Assembly: GCA_003117195.1 (NCBI GenBank)
Contig: BDSI01000054.1
Coordinates: 620,001 to 684,000, forward strand
Direction of reading: 5' to 3'
From: Eudorina sp. 2006-703-Eu-15
Lineage: Eukaryota; Chlorophyta; Chlorophyceae; Chlamydomonadales; Volvocaceae
Length of the DNA: 64,000 nucleotides
Shown here: positions 45,442 through 55,218 of the stretch, in pieces
Position numbering within the stretch: position 1 is the first letter of the stretch
Layout: every line of letters begins with the position of its first letter
Notes under the pieces: model-generated
The model's database searches: none
What the model was told of the DNA's origin: nothing
Seen by the model: only the letters and a program-made list of their open reading frames with translations
Program-made: the position numbers and the translations under genes

Positions 45442-45472
45442 GTACGATCGCGACTTCAAGTCGCGATCGTAC
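45442..45472. repeat. 31-bp near-perfect palindrome
   Basis: GTACGATCGCGACTT and its exact reverse complement are separated by a single C. Located inside the 4.4-kb TIR element. With a 15-bp stem and a one-base centre it could extrude as a cruciform or act as a dyad binding site. Confidence 0.9.
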
Positions 45473-45886
45473 ACTTTTAACTCTATGCACAAACTCAAAG
45501 AGGCAACAAAGAGGTCACATGCATGAATTTAAATTAAGAAATTTCTTTTTGGTTACAATCCTAGTATTTAAAGTAGCGGCGAGGAGCTGCACCAAGAACG
45601 AATGGAATAATTATCCCAAGCCGCCCGAAAACCTTCAATGAAAACTATCAAGAATGAAAGTACTCAAATACTGGACAAGCCGCCGGCAGAGTTGTGACTT
45701 CTGCTGGCGTTGTATGTGCGTGCTTTATTTCTGGGGCGTCATTGATTCCTACGTATTATGCTAAACATACAGCAATAGATATAAAAGCCACACCTACGCC
45801 GTGCGTGAACAGAAATGCAGAGGGCCATATCCCCAACCAGACAGCAACCTACCTACCTACGCAAAAAAGATAGAGGTGCACATACA

Positions 45887-46843
45887 GCGGGGCAACACTA
45901 CCAAGCAAAGGGATGGTCACAGCATCGGGCGGGATATCCGTTCATCAGAAGTGGATAAAGCCAAGCACGGGGAAGGTCGCCCACACAGGCACCCCATTAC
46001 CCATCTACCACCAGCCCTGCTGGAACACCCAGCGCCACTAGCGCCACACCCTCTCGAAATCTTGGAGAACCCAAGCCTACCTGCCTTGTGACAGTAGTGC
46101 CCAGCGACCTCTAGTGGAGCATCCCTCATCCAACGAACACTGTGGCCCCTTCAAACCCTAAGTGTCTTAGACACAGGGCGGGCTTTGTATGTCTGGGTGC
46201 ATCTGCTGCTGCTAGTGCCATGAGTGGATGCTGACCCGGCTGATATTCTGAGCGGCTCGTACATAGCATGGAGCTGTGTGTGGGTGTGGCCGCCGCCTCC
46301 GCTGCTATGCTACTGCCTTCAGTTGACGACCTGCTGGATAAATAAATGCGTTCCTAAGTGTCCCTAGGTATATATGTGTGAGTGTGTTTGCTTCTGCTGC
46401 TAAAGGCGTGCGGCTGCTGACCCGCTGCTGTTCGAAGTGCCTCAGACATGAGGCTGTTTATTGCTGTGGCTGATTTTGCTACTGCCTTGGGCTTAGGACG
46501 TGGCTCCCAGTCCATCCAGTGCAAAAAAAAAGCATAATGCTGGATGAATGAGTTAATGAACGTTACAGCGCAGGAGCGGACCCCAAAGGGATCATGCATC
46601 GGTGTATACTGGAGCAAGCCCCAGCAGGCAGGCCCCACTAGCCCCACCGACAAGGCGGCAATCAATACACCACCACACCTCAACGCTGCAAACAAAAACA
46701 CACCGGGTCATGACCCCACCCAGACAGACACCGAAGCAAGCTAAGCAAGCAGAGGCGCAGAGCGGGGCAACACTACCAACTTTGAACGAAAGGGATAGGC
46801 ACAGCAGAGGGTGGAACCCCCAGAAGTGGATAAAGCCAAGCAC
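45887..46843. repeat. Internal direct repeat of the TIR element
   Basis: 45887-45970 and 46762-46843 share GCGGGGCAACACTACCAA, AAAGGGAT, CACAGCA and CAGAAGTGGATAAAGCCAAG in the same order, about 870 bases apart. This suggests an internal duplication within the element. Confidence 0.75.
46541..46610 (-). repeat. TGTAAC-tail dispersed repeat inside the 4.4-kb TIR element
   Basis: On the minus strand GTATACACCGATG, TTTGGGGTCCGCT, CTGTAACGTTCATT and CATTCATCC match the 35341 copy closely, with two small insertions. Confidence 0.65.
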
Positions 46844-47306
46844 AGGCTTCGTGTTACATTTCACCCAGCGCAGTGAGTAAAATGACAGCTGCGTGCATTG
46901 TCCTCGAAAAAAAAACCGGCTCCTCATCCCCATGCATAGAATGATATACCTGATAGCCTCCGCCAACACTAACGAGTACATACACTCCTGTTGTTGTTAG
47001 ACGTCAACATTAGGCATCATACCTTCTGCACTGTGGGTAACAGCGTTGGACACCGCCCAAACAGCCACTAACAGCCTGTCACAGCCAAGTTATCGCGACC
47101 GTCACTGACATTGCTGGGAACTGTCAGAGCCCAGACGGTGTCGATTCAACAGCCAATAACAGCGGCGCAAATGTTGGCTAAGGCTGTCAGGCTAACATTT
47201 CCTGACAGGCAAGCCTGTCAGAGCCTGTCAAACCCCCTATGAGTTGGTAGGGAGGCCGGAAACCTGCGGAATTCTATTTCCCCGTTTTGGAAGATAGCAA
47301 CACTGG

Positions 47307-48342
47307 TGCCGACAATGTAGAGGGTCTGCATGACCAGGGCCCCACCATGCCCGGCCCACACGGGGCATCCCCTGCATAAGGGTTGGCACGCTACTCGTAG
47401 GCAAAAGATGGATGGCGGTGGGGAGAGGTGCGGGCGTGCATATGGGAGGGGAGGGGCCGTGGAGTGTGGGATGGAGGTGAACTGTTACAGGGGCCCACAC
47501 TGATGGTGCACTACTGAGACGGACCGCAAGCTGGGGAACACACTCACACGATTGAAGCCCCACGCAGGCCCTTAGGCAAGCAGCACCGCAGCACCCGCAC
47601 AAGAAGAAGATGTGTGTGCACATCAAGCCAGATGTAAGACGCAAAGGCTTACCGCTGGATCGATGGTTGGGAACCCATTTGAATGGGTTCCTTACATTGT
47701 GATGAGCTTCTGTACGGCTTTGTCATACCGGCTTACACTCCCCCTTTTTTGGAACGAACCGTCCCCGGGAGCAACGCATTCATACATGCGCGTCACAACG
47801 GAGCCGTCATGTATGTACGCATCGGAATATTTCCCTTACTAGTTACCGTTCATCCCGCAACTACCGCACCATACACACGTTCATTCCTTCATTCATGAGA
47901 GATGTCGGTTGCAATTCCTCGCGCATGCTCGCTGCTGCATGTTGTTGACTCTCGTCAGACATTCAAGGTGTCGTGCTATCGCCTGGAACTGCCAGTTGTC
48001 TGATAGATGACCCGGTCAGGCTAGCTTGCTAGCCAGCAGGCCTGCCCACCAAGAAGTAGTGCACCTAATAAGCAAGTAATGGCAAGAGCGTCAGCCCGCT
48101 TGTGAAAGACTGATGGTGGAACCACGCACGACACGAGCGGCAACCGCCTCCGAAATCACCGAAACACAGAACATGTACGGTAACGTCGGTTGCCGTCGGT
48201 TGTTCCGTTGCAACGACCAGCATGTGCAGTTTTGCAAATGAATTGAGCCTCCAAGCCTCCGAGTAAAGGGTCGTTGTTTGGCCTGGTCAATTACTTGTGG
48301 AAAACAGATAACATTGACTTACTGGGAGCGAGGCGAACGCAA
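47307..48342. other. Intergenic upstream of the carboxypeptidase gene
   Basis: Right flank of the TIR element and likely promoter of the carboxypeptidase gene. No gene recognised. Confidence 0.45.
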
Positions 48343-51300
48343 ATGGGCCGCTTGCGACTGTGCGGCCTCGCGCTTGCCGCGGTTGCAGTCCTCTTTATTA
48401 CGACGGTTTATGCGCAAAATGACAGGCTGGTCGAGAAGGAGATTCACCTGCCACTTGACCCACGTTTTGTTTCCGAGACACCACTCGTGGACCCACCGAA
48501 GCGCATCGCAGGATACTTCAAGCTTAACAGGTATATGTTGGCTTTATTGCCCTCATACTTGCCGCTTTACGTATCCTGAAATGCCTCTTTGTTCGCCTTG
48601 GTGAATGACAGGACGCACGATGCGCGGATGTTCTACTTCTTCTTCCAGTCGCGGAATTCACCAAAGACGGATCCCGTCGTGTTATGGATGACTGGTGCGT
48701 CCTCTGCCACAATAGCTATGCCTCTTTCCAAAGACTGACAGCTGAGCCGGAACGCGGTGTCCGACGTGTGGTTGTGCCCCGTGCGTGCAACCCCGCCTTC
48801 GACATTGAACCCCCGGCGTGCGCTGTCGACAAGCAGACCGGTCTTGTGTCAGTGAATCCTTACCACAGCCTTCAACCCAGCTTTACCACAGCCTGCAACC
48901 CAGCAATACCACAGCCTGCAACCCAGCAATACCACAGTCGACAACCCAGCAATACCTCAGCCAGCGTCGTGCCGTGCACCGGAGATGCACAAATCGCGGC
49001 ATGGCCGAATCATAATAGCCGAAAGGCAATCCGTCTTGCTACTCGGCGGTCGTGGCCTGTTGCTGAGCAGCGAGCATGCCCCGCCCCTGTCAATGCGGGA
49101 TGCGAGCGCGCCGCTGTCCCCCGCCCCTACTCAATTATTAGGCTCGGCCTGTCACATCGCATGTGTATCGAGTCACAATTACGTAGTCTTTAACTGGGCT
49201 GCGCTGACCTCTTTACCTTCGACCTTCGGGCAAAAGTCGATGTGCGTTTTCCCTGCCAGGCAAGCGCCCTTCATTCGACCGTACCGCAGCCGCCCCCCTC
49301 CTCCACCCCTCATACGCCTCCGGCGCTGTTCTGTCCTCCCGCAACGAACCCCCAGGCGGCCCCGGCTGCAGCAGCGAGATCGCGATCTTCTTTGAGAACG
49401 GCCCCTACTCCATCAACAACGACACCCGCACCCTCACCGAGACGCAGTACGGCTGGGACACGTTGCACAACATGATCTTCGTGGACCAGCCCATCGGGAC
49501 GGGGTTCTCGTACAGCCAGGTACGGTGTACGACATATGGTTCGATGAGGCTGGGCGTTCGGGGGATCAGGACAGAGAGACCGCGAGACTGGGTGGGGCGA
49601 GGACACGGGCCGGGCGGTGGTCGGGAGCTGGGCTTGGATTCAGCAGGTAGGGCAGTTGGTCGGCGGGATAAAAAATCTGCCTCCAGAGCATCTCAACACT
49701 AAGGCGCTGTCATGCTAAACCCTGCAACCAACCTTAACAGGGGGGTACCCCCCGGTGGCCCATGTGGGCGTCATCTGGCTTTCGGGAGGGTTTCCGCTTG
49801 CAACGCAGCAGGACTCCATCAATCAACCCCATGCGGTGACAGACGCGACTGACGCGGCCGCAACACCGCAGCGTCGTCATGTACGTCCAGTCAGCATGAG
49901 CCGCGCCGTCGGGCAATGCTGGCGCGCTTGCTGCGGAACTTGCGGGGCCTCACACAAAGAAGGGAGCAGCTAGGGGGATGTATGCGCAGGCACGAGCCCA
50001 CTTGGTTGGGTGCGCGTTCCTTGGGGGGGGACCTCCTCATCTCGGACTGGGCACGTGTCATCAGCCATGTGGGCTTGTGCCGAGCACCTCCAGGGTCCTG
50101 CCGCAGTCAGGGTTTCGGAGCGACGGCGCCTGCTGTGGCCACCCTATGGTCCTTGCCTTCAGACCTGTAACTCCCTAAGCTTTCGCCCCCCCCCCCGGTG
50201 CCCAACTGTCAACCACCGCCCGCCAGGACTGGCGTGACCGGGTGTACAACGAGCAGCTGGTGGGTGACGACATGCTGGACTTCCTCTACGCCTTCTACCA
50301 AGGTGGGTGAGGGGTTGCGGGAGGAAGTGGGCACTGGGGCCCGGGCGGGTCTGGAAAGAAAGTAGGTTGGTGCGTGGCAGCCGGTCAGGGGGCAATTGTG
50401 TGAAAGGGGGGGGGCTCAGGGTGAATGGTATGCGCGGCCGGGGACTGTGAACGGGCCAGGGAGGGGAGCTAGGAAGGAAGGAGCAGAGGAGGGACCAGAC
50501 ATGGGGAGAGACGTGAAGGGGGTTTGGTGGCACCGTAGAGGCCACAGTGCGGCCAACATGTGGGGTGCCTACCGGGTGGTGATGCAGCGCCAGGAGACTG
50601 GAACCCCTTGGGTGTTGCTGCTTGGATCCAGTGTGTAGGGTTCAGGGTATATTCTTGGTCGGGTTGGATCAGGCCGGGGTGCTGCAGCGAGGTAAGGTCG
50701 GGCCGGGTGACCGCAGTATCATCTGAAGGGCTCCGAGGAACCAACCGGGCGGCATGTGGCTCCCGTTCGGTCCTCCACCACCCGTTTGTTGTTGATTGAT
50801 TCGAGCGGGTGTGTGCTCACCCGTCTCCTCCATGCAGTCACATGCAGATCCTCGTGCACCCTCCCGCCACCCTCCCGCCACCCATCATCGGTCCTCCCCC
50901 ATCATCGTCCTCCCACGCCCCCGTCGCTCACACGCACTACTCACACGTCCTTCCACGTCCGCATCCCCCCGGGCACGCCACCCCCCCCCCGTTCGCAGCC
51001 CACCCCGACCTGCTGGACAACGACTTTTTCGTCACGGGAGAATCGTACGCGGTGAGGGGGTTAGGTGGGAGGTGCGGCGCTTGGTTTCCATAGAGCACAG
51101 CACAGCGGCGCAGATGACCTCCCGCCTCGTTTGCGTGCATCTGGGCAAGGACGGCAGCCGCACGCCGCACGACTGGGCCTCGATCCTCTCCATGATGACG
51201 CAGACCCCACCGCCGTTTTACCGCACCGCACCGCTCTCAAAGCACCCTCCCTCCAGCGCCTGCACCCCAACTCACGCCCCTGGCTTGACGCTCTCGGGCC

Positions 51301-54300
51301 ACACGACCCGGACACGTCACACCCACCCACCCGGCGCTATACGCATTATCTTTGCTTTAGTTGCCTTTTATTCTCTACCTTACCATCACAGCAACATTTT
51401 CTTTGCATTTCCTGCAATTGCATCTCGTGCAGGGCCACTACGTGCCCGCCGTGTCCTCCGCCATCTACCGCGCCAACGAGCTGGGCCAGGGCCCCATCAC
51501 CATCCCGCTGCGCGGCCTGGCCATCGGCAACGGGATGACCAACCCCGCGGTGCAGTTCCCCGCCTACGCGGACTTCGCGCTGCAGAACAAGCTGATCAGC
51601 CAGGGGGTAAGTCAGGGTGCGGCGTGGCCCGGAGTGAATGAATCGGTGAGGGCGGGTGCGCCATGGGTGCAAGCGGGCGGGTGTGCCACGACCCTACCTA
51701 CCGCTCCACCACCGTATTTGACAACCAAGGCGGCGGGCAGCAGCGGTTGCCGGAGGCAACAACCAACTAACCACAACCCAGGACCTGCAGCCTGAAGGCT
51801 CCATCGGCTCCCGCTCCCGCCTCTCCTTCCGGTCTTCGGTCTTCAAAAGAACCCATTCTCATCCTTCCCTGCCACCCTCCTAAGAACCCCTCCCTCGGGA
51901 CCCCCCCCCCCCAAACCGCCACCCTACCAAACAAACCCCCTTCCCCCTAACCGCCTGACCGCCCAACCGCCTGACCTGCCCGCAGCTGCACGACTCGATC
52001 GGCTGGTGGATGCCGCTGTGCACCTGGGGCGCCGACTTCTGCGACACGCACCAGTGGCGCTTCGCGTGCGTGCTGGCGCTGCAGGTGTGCCAGATGGTCA
52101 GCTTCCAGCGCATCCTGGCAGCGAACCCGGACATCAACGTGTACGACATCACCAAGACCTGCGACGGGCCGCTGTGCTACGACATGTCGGCGGCGGACGA
52201 GTTCCTCAACCGACCGGACGTACGGCAGGAGCTGGGCGTGGGCAACCGGGAGTGGGAAGAGTGCAATATGGCGGTGAACGGCGACTTCATGGGTGGGTGA
52301 AGGGTGGTGTGGGGGCCCGTGGGGGCGGCGCGGGGCCGGGTGGGTGGTGTGCCGGCCGGGTGGGCGGTGTGGGGCTCGTGGGAGTGTTGGGCGTCATTGG
52401 CTGACGGGGGGAAGGGACATCTGAGGTCTTGCGGAGGGACATGGTCTCATGGTGTAGAGGGCCAAGAGCTCGCAGGTTGTGTTAGTGTGCTGCTGCTGCT
52501 CCGAATTGGCGGGCTCTCGCCCTCGCCGACCCCATTTCTCCGGGTTTGGTTTTCCGATCCTGTTTATCCCCGTATATCCCACCTCGCACGCGGCCAGGCG
52601 ACTGGCTTCGTTCGTACGACAAGCTGCTGCCGGCCATGTTGGACGACGGCATCCGGGTGATGATCTACGCGGGCGATCTGGACCTCATCTGCAACTGGGT
52701 GGGCAACGAACGGTGAGAGAGAGGGGCAGGGACAGGCAGAGGAGGCGCCGGAGGGCAACGGAGGGGCTGGGTGAGGGGCCCGACGGGCTCCAGGGGGGTC
52801 TATCTGCTACCGGCCTTGCTTGGGGCTTGGCTTTGAGAATATAGGGCGAGGAGGCGACATGGCCGGGCTTGTTGAGGTAGGCCATTCTTAAAGCCAAAAC
52901 CAAGTCCTAAATCAAAACGCAAAGATGATACTCTGCGATGCGAAATGCTCTAGGAGTCCGTGTGAGCTGCGTGACACGGCCAAGAATCTCGGGTCGTTCT
53001 GGGCTGGCTTGTTCATCGTTTGATCCTCCTCCCTGGAGCATCACAAACTCACAACCCATCAGACCACGACCCGTGTCTCCGACGGGCGCCACATCACCTC
53101 ACGGCCTGCAACTCGCTCTGCCCACCCGTCCGGACCTCGACACTCCCCGACGCGTCCCCGCCGCCACGCACTCTCCCCTCTCCCTTGCCGCCGCATCTAT
53201 CTATTGACGCACGCACGCAGCTGGGTCGACATGTTGGAGTGGGAGCAGTCGGGCGACTGGCCGGCGGCGGCGGCCGAGGAGTGGGCGGCGCAGGGCTCCG
53301 CGGCTGGTACCGTCCGTGCCGTGGGGCCGCTGTCGTTCGTGCGGGTGTACCAGGCGGTGAGCCGGAGGCGGGGGAGGAGGGGACGAGGAGCAGGTGGAGG
53401 GGCGAAGGGGCGGCGAGCAAGGGAAGTTGGAGAGGGCAAGCGGAGGGGAGGGGGGACGGGGAGAGCGAGGCAGGGGCCACACGCTCAGAAGGGAGCATTG
53501 TGGACTATGGAGCAACATTTACGGTACACGGGCCACAGCAGACAGCACTGGCGTGAAGGGTTGTAGCAGAGACCCTTGGGACGGATGGGCTGAGGGCCTT
53601 TGGGAGGGTGATGATTGCTCCAGGGTATGTCCAGTTGGGGAGCTCCTCTCCAAGGACGAGTCACGGCGGGCGCCACACTCTTGATGATAACATGCCCGGT
53701 AGTGCCGCGATCAACACAGAGCTCCTCGGGTACGGCACCGCCCGCCTCCACCCGTGCAGACTCGCGGCAACCCTCATCCACAGCCTTGCAGACGTCCCCT
53801 ACACCCACTTCACAAACGCCTATTCAAGCATTTGGTAGAACCGTTTACGCAACCCTCGTTCTTATACACCCCACCTGTCCCTCCCCCTCCCCCGGGTTCG
53901 TTTCTGGTTCGGTGTATCTTTTCGCTCTGAACCCCCTTCCCCGCCCCTTCGGCCCCGTCGAACCGTCGTCCTGGCAGCAACGCAGTTTGAAATGTCTGCC
54001 AATTTCCTATACCCCCTAGGCCCCCTACATACCTCCGCGTCCGCTCCCCCTACTCCCCCCACTCCCCAACCTCTGTCCGTATAAATATGTCTACCAATGT
54101 CCTGTACCCTCTTCGCCCCCCTACCTCCGTCCGTCCGCTACCCCCCCTCCCCCCCCTCCCCCTCCTCAGGGCCACATGGTGCCTATGGACCAGCCGGCGG
54201 CCGCCCTGCAGATGATCACCCTCTTCACCCGGGACAAGCCCCTCACCACACCCGTCCAGCAGCTCGAGAGCCCGCTCCGGAGCCGGCTGGAGGGCGCAGG

Positions 54301-54565
54301 CCAGCTGGCGCAGGAGGCGCGGGCGGCGGAGGTGGAGGCGGCGCGGCTGACGGCCAAGGCGAGGCGCGCGGACGGCTTCAGCAGCGCCCAGCGGCAGGAG
54401 ACGTACCGCAGGGACAAGTACGGGGACGGGGAGGGGGGTGGCGTGGAGGGGGCGGGGGCGGAGGTGGAGGAGGTCGTGGGCGGGGAAGCGGAGGAGCTGG
54501 GCGCGAAGGTGCAGCTGCTGAAGGAGGTTCTGGGAAGGCACCAGATCGGTCACCACCAAGCGTAG
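48343..54565 (+). CDS. Serine carboxypeptidase, carboxypeptidase-Y-like (peptidase S10)
   Basis: Removes C-terminal residues from peptides, typically in vacuole/lysosome or secretory compartments. Ten exons join in phase: 48343-48530, 48612-48694, 49356-49519, 50227-50302, 50999-51051, 51433-51606, 51986-52292, 52598-52712, 53221-53356, 54170-54565 (563 residues). MGRLRLCGLALAAVAVLFIT plus TVYAQ is a signal peptide, which decides the start over an in-frame upstream Met at 48274. S10 motifs are KRIAGYFKLN, DPVVLWMTGGPGCSS (oxyanion region), FVDQPIGTGFSYS, FFVTGESYAGHYVP (nucleophile Ser about 186), IYAGDLDLICNWVGNERW (catalytic Asp about 375) and GHMVPMDQP (His about 434). The last two blocks are strikingly CPY-like. 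After the S10 domain come about 100 extra residues, Ala/Glu/Arg-rich and probably coiled-coil or disordered, which most S10 enzymes lack. Confidence 0.9.
48861..48958. repeat. 23-bp tandem repeat in carboxypeptidase intron 2
   Basis: About four copies of TACCACAGCCTGCAACCCAG plus CAA, with a diverged first and last unit. Located in the intron 48695-49355. Confidence 0.9.
53971..54109 (+). repeat. Intron-resident ~44-bp repeat, copy 5 plus a partial copy
   Basis: A full copy at 53971-54014 and a second, partial copy (TCTACCAATGTCC core) at 54081-54109 lie in intron 9 of the carboxypeptidase gene, sense to it. The partial copy ends 60 bases before the 3' splice site at 54169. Upstream extension GTCGAACCGTCG is shared with copy 2. 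Confidence 0.8.
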
Positions 54566-55159
54566 GAGCCAAAATAGGACTCGATCAAATGTCCCTCCAA
54601 GCGTATGTGGGAGTCTTAAGTATAGGACTCGATCAAAACTTCAAGAGTGAAAAGGCGAGATAAGGGCCGCGGGATGACGCTGCGGTGTTTGAATTTGAAT
54701 ATAAGTGACAGGTAGCCGAGGTCGCGCGCGGCAGCCGAGTGCACCAAGGGTGGGCACGTGTCAAAGCGGGCAGGCACTGTGTTTGGGCGAATTGCATATT
54801 GATCAACTGCAGTATGCTTCGCTTTCTTTTGTATGTTTAACCTTTTGTATGTATGCTTTCAAGCTTCTGGCCTTTGGAGGCAGTTGATTCAGTTTCCCCC
54901 AAGGGGTTCAAAGAGGGCCGGGTGGAGGTTGCGCCTCTGGTGGGCGTCTTACGGGGCCAGGGTCTGCGTTGGAAGGCCGGGCACAGCTTTGGCGTTGTTG
55001 GTGTGCCGCGCCGCGTAGCCCCATTTGAAGAGTTGCATGCATTCGGAAAAAGCGTCAGTTGCCTTATGTGGCGCTGCTGCCTTCGCAGTGGCCAGGCATC
55101 AATGGAGCCTGTCCGGTGCGCCGTGGTGGCGCGGTTTCGTTTCTGCAGTGTTTGGTTAG

Positions 55160-55218
55160 CGAGGAGGCCGCGGCTGTCACCGATGACCCGCGGGGTCCAC
55201 TGTAACATTATTGATACC
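55160..55218 (+). repeat. TGTAAC-tail dispersed repeat downstream of the carboxypeptidase gene
   Basis: GAGGAGGCCGCGGCTGTCAC, CGATGACCCGCGGGGTCC and CTGTAACATTATTG match the 29121-29180 copy over about 60 bases. A degenerate short copy (GGGGTCCGCTGTCACA) lies at 55436-55470. Confidence 0.65.
55201..55205 (+). terminator. TGTAA signal, possibly used by the carboxypeptidase gene
   Basis: This TGTAA about 636 bases after the carboxypeptidase stop codon is part of a dispersed repeat copy (55160-55218). If used, the gene would borrow its polyadenylation signal from the repeat. Uncertain. Confidence 0.25.

Larger units (their letters stand above)
42920..47306. mobile_element. 4.4-kb non-autonomous DNA element with terminal inverted repeats
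   Basis: Left end CAGTGTTGCTATCTT (42921-42935) is exactly inverted at 47291-47305. A second inverted match (CCTACCAACTCATAGGGGG, then TGACAGG) lies at 43378-43405 and 47220-47253, at unequal distances from the ends. Dense CTGTCA/TGACAG motifs fill both subterminal regions (43440-43780 and 47040-47235). No transposase frame was recognised inside, and no target-site duplication is visible next to the ends. A CAGTG terminus with subterminal repeats would suit a hAT-like element, but the superfamily is not established. Confidence 0.6.

Noticed and set aside
43440..47235. CRISPR-like array from repeated CTGTCA motifs
   Set aside because: Motifs are short, irregularly spaced and without unique spacers of constant length; the genome is eukaryotic.
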